Source of the DNA: Paenibacillus endoradicis
Lineage (GTDB): Bacteria; Bacillota; Bacilli; Paenibacillales; Paenibacillaceae
Direction: 5' to 3'
Assembly: GCF_024721975.1 (NCBI RefSeq)
Contig: NZ_JANQBB010000003.1
Span: 62,001-126,000, forward strand
DNA length: 64,000 nt
A program made the position numbers and the translations under genes. This document shows, piece after piece, positions 12,901-18,996 of this stretch (its first letter is position 1; every line of letters begins with the position of its first letter). A model generated the notes under the pieces. It was given only the letters and a program-made list of their open reading frames with translations. It searched no databases and was not told the origin of the DNA.

Positions 12901-13065
12901 GTTGATCAATACGATATCGCTCATTACGCTTTAGAGAGCGTCTATGCCATGCAAGGAGCAGCTATTGTAAATGGCAAAGAAGCAGGTCGCTTTGCTCCGA
13001 AGGAACATGCTACTAGAGCAGAAGCAGCTAAAATTATTTACAGTCTGTTCATGCTTATCCCTTAA
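3931..13065 (+). CDS. Giant secreted S-layer-anchored hemicellulase: GH5-like + two GH43 modules with PA14, CBM, Big and SLH domains
   Basis: 3,044 residues. Approximate layout: signal peptide 1-38; ConA-like sandwich 45-230; chitobiase-C-like repeat 235-310; two more ConA-like sandwiches 320-505 and 508-675; GH-A clan TIM barrel 683-1008 with putative acid/base Glu836 (NEP) and nucleophile Glu938 (MWELG); PA14 1012-1130; Big_2 1137-1215; GH43 1221-1527 with Asp1237, Asp1348, Glu1411; CBM6/35-like 1540-1664; Big-like 1672-1770; ConA-like 1774-1970; Big_2 1972-2047; ConA-like 2054-2237; second GH43 2240-2540 with Asp2252, Asp2358, Glu2422; Big_2 2549-2637; Pro/Thr linker; a beta domain; SLH repeats about 2864-3044. 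All catalytic residues expected for GH43 are present. GH43 enzymes remove arabinofuranose or xylose side groups, so the protein probably strips arabinan or arabinoxylan while bound to the cell wall. Substrate is inferred. Confidence 0.9.
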   Translation: MLKNSVVGRGKSLRKALAYVLCVSLFFSFMPPSKIAAADDIMPLNVFHEDFNEGNADGWSMYGSADAGNRGIWSVNSSKQYSINGAPGAKSIASNTFFQDLVYEVDLKVGGLNSDATGVLFRANNFTDNVTDGYTGYYASLTVDKKVALGRVTGNGDEWKELAAVPVNWNQGHFKVVAVGNHIQIYLNDMSTPVIDLVDDDGKQITEGGQIGLRTWWGTSTIDNITVREYSEQATVAPEFSIAAGLYDSLQTVSLTSTTQDATIRYTTDGSQPNSSSPIYTAPISVTSVMNIKAYAEKSGEMVSEMVEALYVIARTETEWINDFEDGQTDEWITYSGVQSGVWTAVDGEYEIQNGRGDKALLNVNAEHFVVEADINPYSSWQNSGFVFRVTDPGHGSDNMNGYYAGIAADGTLEVGKMNSAENDGDGSWTRITKTFAGVFPNENNHLKVVGIDTTYYIFVNEELAFQFTDADYITGTVGLRAWNDDEKVTYDNFHFTSLTRQLETFTENFDDENAAGWTTFGGTWNVSDGMYKVIKGAGFKAIADGTSYSNFEYEADLSIGTGTRDENAGLLFRVSNPTIGADNLKGYYAGISVNGRVQVGKFDNNWTELASIQYPISSNKVYKLKVVSEGRNIEVYVDDEIVVSVVDRSFTEGAIGLRNYLVDAAYDNLSVTDIGSVVQPTYDWSWVQGAVFVPTNAVNQIEQWRSYDHEINDRELSYAKTYGINLVRVFMHDLLWEHDKDNLLANLEDFLSLADKYDIKVELVFFDDCWNDFPTWGDQLAPRYGAHNSRWVEGPGDAVKADYAANKEKLKQYVQGIVNEFKDDDRIVIWNVFNEPSNGEGGLMDTVTKQIMNDARIWIKETGSTLPITSTGGQFSGGPFSDFITYHPYESDYPTNPAKYGPNSEVLADEVMNRLTQSVPGVVDNFGKKGMGFVMWELGIGRDNTRFPWGSDVNPLTEEPKVPFHGVVYPDGHPWDVNDIKALVGDKYNELPIFNVHYFKDDNFAQLVKKSITPRIDFDLGNEKGTGSVDPTVGIGEDNFSIRWSGTIQPIESGEYTIYADSDNIARVWIDGTQVINKQSNVRQEASGVITLTGGDKLAVKIEYVHGTGDSSMHLKWAGPNMVKQVILPVYTEIPVDSVSIAPIDVTVKIGQTEQLLAAIEPVNASNQQVTWSSSKPGIVHVSADGLVKGIAEGTATISAISIDGGKVATTTVTVVKTTTFTNPIVPVSSGAGSADPSIVFKDGYYYYVKSENDAALVVAKAKRLEDIGSSPRVTVYTPPAGTKYSKGIWAPELQYINGKWYIYFAADDGNNSNHRMYALEGTSQDPQGTYSFKGKVTDATDKWAIDGAVLQADDNSLYFVWSGWEGNINERQNIYIAPMSNPWTINGPRVLISTPEKPWELNGTPYINEGPEILKKDGKVFIVYSASGSWSDDYTLGMLTNTDGNFLKASSWSKSGPLFSKVATSFGPGHNSFTTSPDGKEDWIVYHATLKSGASWGNRSVRAQKFTWNADGTPNFGTPVTYGEDVEQPSGTPVVERYKYEAEDANLHGNTVIVNSENSSGGKVVGKLDVTDNDFVKFTVDVANAGDYSLIVMAENGSANSSIAEHNVIVNGQPAQAISYKNFGLSHINPSSIDVTLKAGSNTIGLTKKTNFAQIDYIVLDRITGSSQNVLPIESLSVDKSTLNVQSGASVKLTSTIKPIMVVNNNVSATSSNSNIVSVKLVSTDSATGSATFEVTGMQPGTAKISVVSVDNGKLIAESMVNVLNAPLEPDLSSFTVDQFDSAVLNSAWSIYQEKASHWSLTKNSDYMTITTTATDLFQNNNSQNNVFMQNVPVDGDFEIVTKLTAPVSKNHQQAGLIVWENADNFVKLSHVWADGQVLETAYEINQQYRKPDNFVKHPGGDTLTLKLKKIGKVYTTYYWDGYEWIKAANDITADLKNIKVGFYANNIVAPNDPIDAKFDYFAIRMIEGGVDVAPKTANLQKGENVQLTNKGESKADVNWTSSNESIATVSNLGLVKAIAPGRVIITATSINGDFSSQSIVTVAGEVTPGEVLYSEDFTNLKQSDWNTYGGVWSVNDGAFTVTNGDGYKAALNTQQFTDFVMETDVKIVSGTEAGLFFRASNLDVGSDTLDGYYVGINAANRAAVLGVFTDGKWKEIATRNLPIYSNQWYTVKVVVSENHIQVYINDNPLNVNPYPKFDLAETSHPATGSIGFRTFKAEAQFDNVKISSYVETITEPTYTNIEQLPNIADPHVMYYEGTYYLYGTHTADYPNMPNGIKVYTSTDLVNWTEHGYALEKANSWGNDRFWAPEVIERDGIFYMYYAVQERLAVATSDSPLGPFVQEVKEPMHLNTPEIDAHIFTDDDGKTYIYFVRFNNNNHILVAELNDDMKTMKEDTIQFVFAPTQEWEKSQKSPVASINEGPFVVKHNGIYYMTYSGNHFQSPDYGVGYATAPTPTGPWTKYEFNPIMKSNELVPGAGHHSLIQSPDGTELFMVYHTHYGDGQTEPRKLAIDRVKFVPQENGPDVMEVWGPTITPQRMPSNHTNVDVDSIILSGQSGATAITTKGGTLQLSATVIPSYATNKQVVWTIANGAKFASISESGLLTALADGAVTVKATAVSNPAVSSTIVITVSGQTEVVEPKPTTPAPTVPAPTDKVMIEGNVLTLLDLKPDANGLLTVKVTASDFEKVLQKAVDKSVIINVSSAVIGNKVVLILTADQLATAKQHGVDHVNLVIGTGTFTINLAELNSKLNKTSEILLSVFKVNKDSLPREVSKIVGTKNVYDVSLSVDGVKVSDFSGDPIKITLDYELLANENPNQVVVYYINDNGNLELMKHAKYNADTGKVEFEVKQNGRYVAMNNKVIFTDISNVTWAKTSIEALAARGIVNGVGNELFAPQSKVTRAQFITMLMNAFEFTDIDAVSSFSDVQEGTWYYDAVAIAQKLGIINGKLDGSFGVYDEITREEMAVMAYRASKLAKVDLSANEEITPFVDQYDIAHYALESVYAMQGAAIVNGKEAGRFAPKEHATRAEAAKIIYSLFMLIP

Positions 13066-13130
13066 TTAAATTAAGCATTAATCTGAAAAACCTGCCCCTC
13101 TTGGGGACAACTGAAAAATCCAAAATCAAT

Positions 13131-13178
13131 AAACAGGATATCTTACCTTATTTTTTGAGGGAGGATATCCTGTTTTTC
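13131..13178 (+). terminator. Intrinsic terminator after the giant enzyme gene
   Basis: AACAGGATATC (13132-13142) pairs with GATATCCTGTT (13163-13173), followed by TTTTTC. The stem is perfect. Confidence 0.85.
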
Positions 13179-13205
13179 TATTCGAAAAAGGATAGAAAAT
13201 CGTAC

Positions 13206-13229
13206 AAAAAGTCCGTATATTGCAAATAA
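13206..13229 (+). promoter_or_regulatory. Weak copy of the regulon motif upstream of the second GH43 gene
   Basis: AAAAAG, 8 nt, then TTGCAAATAA. It matches the AAAATA-N8-TTGTAAATAC motif at 4 of 6 and 8 of 10 positions with identical spacing. No good -10 lies at the expected distance, so this is the least certain copy. Confidence 0.35.
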
Positions 13230-13282
13230 ATAATTTTCTTAAAATGTTAAGCTTGAAACACAAATGTAGATGAGGGGGGACC

Positions 13283-13331
13283 ACTATAAGCAAATTGGAG
13301 TAATCAAATTACTAGCTTTATTACTTATAGT
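13283..13331 (+). repeat. Nested inverted repeat in the 5' leader of the second GH43 gene
   Basis: ACTATAAG (13283-13290) pairs with CTTATAGT (13324-13331), enclosing AGTAAT (13299-13304) and ATTACT (13308-13313). The structure ends about 24 nt before the ribosome site AGGAGG at 13355-13360, so it could influence translation or mRNA stability. Confidence 0.5.
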
Positions 13332-13367
13332 AGTGTAGCAATGAATGCGAAATTAGGAGGAACAACG

Positions 13368-16300
13368 ATGAAAAAAGTATTGGCAATGCTAACGGCAATT
13401 ATGATTTTCGCTAGTATAATCAACATCCCAAACAATGCCTATGCAGCAGATCAAACAATTGATGGTCATGGCTTGATGGGGGAATTCTTCAAAATGAAAC
13501 CGAGCGGTGACCGGAATGATATGAGTATATTTGATTTCGAAGAGAGTAAATTTAAAGGTTCAAAAATTGTTGGAAACTTGAATGGAGATAGCTTTCTAGG
13601 TACTTTTCAACAATTATCTGGAACTGGTGATTTTAATACGGCACGCTTTACAGGCAAAATAGTACCAAGTTATACAGAGGACTATACGTTCTATATGGTA
13701 GGTGACGATGGATTTAAACTTACTGTTAACGGAGAAGTAATTCTTGATTTTTGGAAACTAGAGTATGAAAAACCACAAGTTAGTAAAACGATCTCGTTGG
13801 AAGCGGATAAGGAATACGATATCGTCGTTGAATATTTACAAGGTTGGGGTGGTTCGTGGCTTAAGATGGAATGGGAAAGTGAAAGTCAGACTAGAGAAGT
13901 GGTACCTGAATCAGCACTTTATCCCTCGTTAAAGCGTATTATTAAAAATAAAAAATATGATGTGGCTGCAGAAATTCAAAAAGTAAATTATTTAACGGAA
14001 AATTTTGCTGATAAAGTTACAGAAGATGTTCTAAACAATTTTAAAGAAATCGAACGAGTAGCTGAAGAATTACTTGCTACTATTGATGACAAAGAGGTTA
14101 GTGAGCAAGAGAAAGTAGATGAGTTAAATGAAGCAGTTGAGCCGTTATCGATTGCTCGTGCTGAATTTATGAAAGAAATGGGAGTTCAAAGCTCTACAGT
14201 ATCTGAGAAATTTAATAACCCATTATATCAAGGGCAGGACCCGTTTGTAGCGTATCATGAAGGATTTTATTACTATGTTTCTTCGAGTAACCTAGATTCT
14301 AATAATAAAGTTTATGTTTCCAAATCTCGTACTTTGACAGACCAAGGCGAGAAAGTAATGGTATTCGATTCTGAAGGAACACAAACGCGTATTTTCGCAC
14401 CAGAGATCTTCTTCTTACAAGGTAAATGGTATATTTATTATTGTGCTGACGTAGATGAGTATGGATATAAGCATATGCCAGTCGTATTGGAAGCGGTTAC
14501 TGATGACCCACAAGGGGAATATGCATACAAAGGCGTTTTATATGCTGGTGAAGGCGGCGCTGATAATCCTAATAATTACAAGCAAGCAAATGACTTTACA
14601 GTATTCGAATATGGTGATGAATTGTATGCGATTTGGGGTACATTAGGAGCGGGAGAGCCAATTGGACCAGCAATTGTGAAAATGGATAACCCGTATACGA
14701 TTACAAACGATCGCTCATTTTTGAATAAAGTAGGTGGCGGAGAAGGTCCTCGCGTACTACAAAAGGATGGAAAAGTGTTCGTTACAATGTCCGAAGGGGA
14801 CTATCAATCTGATGGCTATCGCTTATCTTATATGACGAATACAGATGGTGACTTCTTGAACGAGGATTCGTGGACTCGAACGGATGATGTATTCTTATCT
14901 ACCAGTGATGTATCTGGTCCGGCTAGAGCAGGCTTTGTAAAATCTGCAGATGGCACGGAAGATTGGATGATTTATCATTCTCGCGTATACAAAGGAACTG
15001 AACGTAACTCATGGCGTCAAGTAAACATAAAAAAATTCGATTGGAATGAAGATGGAACGCCTAATTTTGGCAAGCCAGTTTCTCCAGGTCAATGGCAGAA
15101 CTATCCTTCTGGTGATTTGGGGTTAGGTGATATGTATCAAGCAGAAGATGCGATTCACTATGGCGGAATTACTACAGGCGCAACTGCTAAAGGTTATCAA
15201 GGAACTGGCTATATTAACTTGCCAAACAAATCTGGTACTGAGGCAAGTTTTGTTGTAAATGCAGATGAAGCTGGTGATTATATCGTAGGTGTGAGATATT
15301 CTTATGGCGTGAGAATCGGTGGAGAATATACAGAGGGTTCTAAAGTACAATTGCCTGGTAGAGCAAAAGTTAATGTGTTTGTAAATGGTATTCATGTTAA
15401 AACCATTGCACCAGATAAAACAGAAATTAACTGGGATGAATGGTTTACTGCTTCTGAACGTTTGACTTTAGAAGAAGGTAAAAATGTAATTAGTTATCGC
15501 ATTGATAATGACAGTATTGGTAACGTGAACTTAGATTATATAGCAATGTATAAGGCAGATGTGCCTAACTCATTAGAGCCAGTTACTGAAGTTGAAAATC
15601 TAGTAGATTTAGTAGTAAGCGGAAATGCTACAAACTTTACTTTTGCTGGTGATACTTATATTTATAACGGAGTAACAGTTGCTAATTCAGTAGCTAGCAT
15701 TACAGTTACACCTACTGGTACTGGAACGATAACGGTAGAAGGAGCAGAAGTAGTAAGTGGTACAGCTTCAGATCCTATTGAGCTGAAAGCAGGAGTAGTA
15801 AAAACAATTACAATCATTGTGACAGATGCAGGGAAATCGAAGACATATACCATTAATGTGACACGTAAAGCTAATGGAGGCTCTGGCTCTAATTCTGGAG
15901 GCAGTACTGTTAATGAAGTATATGAATCTACTAATGGTACATTAACGATTCCAGCAGGTGAAGCGGGTAAAGTTAGTCTAGGAGAAGAAGTTAAAATTTC
16001 TATTCCAGCTAATGCAGCAAGGAAAGAGTTGCAAGTAACGATAGTGAAATTGCAAGTGTCAGATGCTGATCCAACACAGTTAGCTAGTCCGATCTTTAAT
16101 ATTTCGAAAAACGTCTCAGACAGCTTACTTAAACCTGTAACGATGACTTTTGCTTTTGATCCAACAACTTTAGATAACAAACATAGAGCAGCAGTATTCT
16201 ACTTTGATGAAGTGAAGAAGGAATGGGTAGAACTCGACGGTAAAATCAATGGTAATTATATTACGATTGAAACTGATCAATTTGGTAAATATGCTGTATT

Positions 16301-16871
16301 TGCAGTAGATCAAGCTCCTGAAGTATCTCCTGAACCGGAAATTAACTTATCTGATATTGCCGGACATTGGGCTGAAACAAATATTAAAAAAGCGATTGAG
16401 AGCGGAATTGTTAAGGGTTATCCGAATGGTACATTCAATCCAAATGCTGCAGTAACTCGCGCAGAGTTTGTTGTAATGCTAATCAATGCCCTAAAGCTTC
16501 CAGAAGCGGGAGTAGAGCTAACCTTCACAGATACAGCAACCGTTGGCAAATGGGCAGAGAAAGCAGTAGCGCAAGCTGTGCAAGCAGGGTTTATTAATGG
16601 ATATGCTGATGGTAGCTTCCGTCCAAATGCAGAGATTACTCGTGCTGAGATGGCAGCAATCGTAGCAAATGTTCTTGATCTATCAGAGAATGCAGTTGTT
16701 GAAACTGGCTTCGCAGATGACCAAGATATTCCGGCATGGGCTAAAGGTGCAGCTGCAAAATTGAAAGAACTTGGACTTATTGAAGGCCAAGGAGCTAATA
16801 AGTTTATGCCTAACGGCAAGGCAACTAGAGCTGAGGCTGTTACTGTGCTACTAAAGTTGTTAGCGAAATAA
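13368..16871 (+). CDS. Secreted S-layer-anchored GH43 arabinofuranosidase/xylosidase with PA14, CBM and SLH domains
   Basis: 1,167 residues from ATG 13368, which has AGGAGG 7 nt upstream and opens straight into a signal peptide (lysines, then a hydrophobic stretch ending NNAYA). An in-frame ATG at 13341 would add nine residues before it and is not favoured. Order: PA14 25-180; helical spacer 185-275; GH43 five-blade propeller about 280-580 with Asp291 (QDPFV), Asp409 (NDFTVF) and Glu459 (GEGPRV); CBM6/35-like module 588-735; cadherin-like sandwich 745-830; beta domain 850-980; three SLH repeats 985-1167, of which the third (VETGFADDQDIPAWAKGAAAKL) is clear. It belongs to GH43, which hydrolyses terminal arabinofuranose or xylose residues. 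It follows the giant enzyme in the same direction but has its own leader and a terminator in between, so is probably a separate unit. Confidence 0.9.
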   Translation: MKKVLAMLTAIMIFASIINIPNNAYAADQTIDGHGLMGEFFKMKPSGDRNDMSIFDFEESKFKGSKIVGNLNGDSFLGTFQQLSGTGDFNTARFTGKIVPSYTEDYTFYMVGDDGFKLTVNGEVILDFWKLEYEKPQVSKTISLEADKEYDIVVEYLQGWGGSWLKMEWESESQTREVVPESALYPSLKRIIKNKKYDVAAEIQKVNYLTENFADKVTEDVLNNFKEIERVAEELLATIDDKEVSEQEKVDELNEAVEPLSIARAEFMKEMGVQSSTVSEKFNNPLYQGQDPFVAYHEGFYYYVSSSNLDSNNKVYVSKSRTLTDQGEKVMVFDSEGTQTRIFAPEIFFLQGKWYIYYCADVDEYGYKHMPVVLEAVTDDPQGEYAYKGVLYAGEGGADNPNNYKQANDFTVFEYGDELYAIWGTLGAGEPIGPAIVKMDNPYTITNDRSFLNKVGGGEGPRVLQKDGKVFVTMSEGDYQSDGYRLSYMTNTDGDFLNEDSWTRTDDVFLSTSDVSGPARAGFVKSADGTEDWMIYHSRVYKGTERNSWRQVNIKKFDWNEDGTPNFGKPVSPGQWQNYPSGDLGLGDMYQAEDAIHYGGITTGATAKGYQGTGYINLPNKSGTEASFVVNADEAGDYIVGVRYSYGVRIGGEYTEGSKVQLPGRAKVNVFVNGIHVKTIAPDKTEINWDEWFTASERLTLEEGKNVISYRIDNDSIGNVNLDYIAMYKADVPNSLEPVTEVENLVDLVVSGNATNFTFAGDTYIYNGVTVANSVASITVTPTGTGTITVEGAEVVSGTASDPIELKAGVVKTITIIVTDAGKSKTYTINVTRKANGGSGSNSGGSTVNEVYESTNGTLTIPAGEAGKVSLGEEVKISIPANAARKELQVTIVKLQVSDADPTQLASPIFNISKNVSDSLLKPVTMTFAFDPTTLDNKHRAAVFYFDEVKKEWVELDGKINGNYITIETDQFGKYAVFAVDQAPEVSPEPEINLSDIAGHWAETNIKKAIESGIVKGYPNGTFNPNAAVTRAEFVVMLINALKLPEAGVELTFTDTATVGKWAEKAVAQAVQAGFINGYADGSFRPNAEITRAEMAAIVANVLDLSENAVVETGFADDQDIPAWAKGAAAKLKELGLIEGQGANKFMPNGKATRAEAVTVLLKLLAK

Positions 16872-16890
16872 CGGATGAGACAAGAAGATG

Positions 16891-16925
16891 ATAAGAGGTA
16901 CCCACACGGGTACCTCTTATTTTTG
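16891..16925 (+). terminator. Intrinsic terminator after the second GH43 gene
   Basis: ATAAGAGGTACCC (16891-16903) pairs perfectly with GGGTACCTCTTAT (16908-16920) and a T run follows. Confidence 0.9.
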
Positions 16926-16962
16926 TAAATCCTACACACAATGAAGTGTTTATCTACACAAA

Positions 16963-17007
16963 ATAGAGGCGCTCCTCAAGAACAATACGCTTGGGGAGTG
17001 CCTCTAT
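16963..17007 (-). terminator. Intrinsic terminator of the chemoreceptor gene (minus strand)
   Basis: ATAGAGGC-CTCCTCAAG (16963-16980) pairs with CTTGGGGAG-GCCTCTAT (16990-17007). On the minus strand the stem is followed by TTTTG. Confidence 0.75.
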
Positions 17008-17022
17008 GCACTAACTATGATT

Positions 17023-18726
17023 CTACTTGTGGAACAACGAGACGGTATCGTTAAGTTCGCTAATATGCTTAGTTAATAGATGAGAAGAAGCTGTTACTTG
17101 CTGAAGTGCAGCTACCTGTTCTTGCTCCATGGCGGAGATTTCATCTATTTCCTGCTTTATGGATTCGGTCCTAATTTCTACTTCTTTTATGAGCTTGTGG
17201 ATTCGATTCAAGTGATCGCCACCTTTACTTATTTCCTCAGTAATGGAATGTATTTGGACTTGTGCTGTCACATTTGCAGCATGAATAGCTTGATAACCTT
17301 GTTGAGTTTGGAACGCGATGCTTTCTCCTAGTTGCAGTTGCTCGATACTGTCTTGCATACGTTGGCTTATAGTTTGAACAGTATGCCGGACGCTATCCAT
17401 TTTATTATCAATTTGTGAAGAAATCGTTGCTGTCTGACCTGCTAACTGCTTAACTCGGCTTGCTATTACAGCAAATCCTTTACCATGCTGACCAGCAGTT
17501 TGTGCTTCAATTGTTGCATTTAACGACAGTATGTTTGTTTCTCCAGATAATTTACGTATATGCTGTAGCATCTGAGCCATCTCATGAGATAGCTGATCCA
17601 ATAGCTTTGCATCATGATCGACGTGACTTACGGTTGCTTTAAGTAGGCTGAACTGTGCCATAAAGCTTTCAATCTGTTTGTTTCCTTCATCAGCAATATG
17701 GAGAGTATCGAGTGCTTGTACATTTAATTGGAATGAATTGGATGTTATCGTTTGGAATAAATGAACTAGCTCTTCAAATTCATTTACCGATAATTGAATA
17801 TATTCATCGTGTTCATATAAGGAGTGAGAAACTTTTTGCGCTGCTACTGCAATATCTTCACCAGCTTTTTGGTTTTCATAAAGTCCTGCGCCCATTTGGT
17901 TAGAGGATGTAACGACTTGATCGTTCGTTTCCCGTACCCTCCCAATAATCGTACTTAGTGTATCAATCATCATATTAAATGCATCACATAGTTTTCCAAT
18001 CTCGTCATGATTTCTAGTATAAATAGGATTTACGGATAAGTTCCCTTGTGCTAATTGAACGACGTTTGTACTTAACCTTCTTAGCGGAATTGCAAATGAG
18101 TTAGAAATAAACCATGCGATACAAAGGGAAAATCCAGTTACTGTGATAAAGACAGCTGCATAAATAAAAACATTTCGATCAAATTGAGCGGTAATGATAT
18201 CTTTCTCAATTGCATTGCTATTTAACTTTGTGCGAATTAGCTGCTGTAAATCTAATTCAACTAGACTCGTTATTTGAACAATAGATTCAAAGGTTGCATT
18301 TTGCTCATCGACGGTTGCTTTTTTCTGAATCTGATTCTCTAGTTTATCTAATTGCGTTTTAAGAGAGTCAATCGTTTTATGAACAGAATCAAATTTCTCT
18401 TTAATTATGGATGTGCTTTCAGAATGCTTCAAAGTACGCAATTGTTTCTCAAGATGGCTGATAATATCGTGGTGTCTACTTTCATAGAACGTTTGTCGTC
18501 CACTGACTATTTTTTCAATCTCAGGATCAAAATCTGCTTTGAGTGAGCCTGTTAGTGCGTTAGTCTTTTCTATTGATATGAGCATGTCATTATACTTATC
18601 GATAGATTTGTGAAATACGATCATTTGAACACCGCTTACCGTACCCATCATGAAGAGAATCAATATAAACGCGATAATTAACTTACTACGTATGGGGCGG
18701 TGTCTGTACCAGCTAACAATGAACAT
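17023..18726 (-). CDS. Methyl-accepting chemotaxis protein
   Basis: 567 residues from ATG 18726, which has AAGGAGG 9 nt upstream; the longer frame would start inside that site. A membrane helix at about 15-37 is followed by an extracytoplasmic helical sensor (roughly 40-185, rich in heptads, no recognised ligand fold), a second membrane helix about 188-212, a HAMP domain to about 265 and a long coiled-coil signalling domain. The hairpin-tip region reads LSGETNILSLNATIEAQTAG, close to the conserved MCP tip sequence that contacts CheA and CheW. It should steer motility toward or away from a small molecule. It is divergent from the furanose transporter operon, so a sugar signal is plausible but not shown. 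Confidence 0.92.
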   Translation of the reverse strand: MFIVSWYRHRPIRSKLIIAFILILFMMGTVSGVQMIVFHKSIDKYNDMLISIEKTNALTGSLKADFDPEIEKIVSGRQTFYESRHHDIISHLEKQLRTLKHSESTSIIKEKFDSVHKTIDSLKTQLDKLENQIQKKATVDEQNATFESIVQITSLVELDLQQLIRTKLNSNAIEKDIITAQFDRNVFIYAAVFITVTGFSLCIAWFISNSFAIPLRRLSTNVVQLAQGNLSVNPIYTRNHDEIGKLCDAFNMMIDTLSTIIGRVRETNDQVVTSSNQMGAGLYENQKAGEDIAVAAQKVSHSLYEHDEYIQLSVNEFEELVHLFQTITSNSFQLNVQALDTLHIADEGNKQIESFMAQFSLLKATVSHVDHDAKLLDQLSHEMAQMLQHIRKLSGETNILSLNATIEAQTAGQHGKGFAVIASRVKQLAGQTATISSQIDNKMDSVRHTVQTISQRMQDSIEQLQLGESIAFQTQQGYQAIHAANVTAQVQIHSITEEISKGGDHLNRIHKLIKEVEIRTESIKQEIDEISAMEQEQVAALQQVTASSHLLTKHISELNDTVSLFHK

Positions 18727-18900
18727 TTCTAATCCTCCTTGGAAGTTATTCATACAAACCTTACTCCATAACGAATTCAGAGTATTTATTCTTTTCGGCT
18801 ATTTTATGTAAATATCTGTTGAATAAAGTAAAAACTATTTTCAGTCCAATAAGTTATAGCTTTTTGCATGTTAGGTCAAGAAAATAACCGAATAGTATAC

Positions 18901-18948
18901 AAAATAGCTTTTGTTTGTAAATACTTTGATAGTCGAACTCCCTAAAAT
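18901..18948 (+). promoter_or_regulatory. Promoter of the furanose transporter operon with shared regulon motif
   Basis: AAAATA (18901-18906), 8 nt, TTGTAAATAC (18915-18924), 18 nt, then a -10-like TAAAAT (18943-18948). Spacing and 10-mer match the site at 3771. The rest of the gap to the divergent chemoreceptor gene (18727-18900) shows no other clear element. Confidence 0.55.
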
Positions 18949-18996
18949 AAAAGATGACAAAAAAATAGAGTGTTCATATAGGGAGGAGTGGTGAAA

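Noticed and set aside
3931..16871. Tandem repeats within and between the two SLH enzymes as recombination or duplication signals
   Set aside because: The repeated domains (ConA-like, Big, GH43, SLH) are divergent in sequence, so they reflect ordinary modular protein evolution, not recent DNA repeats.
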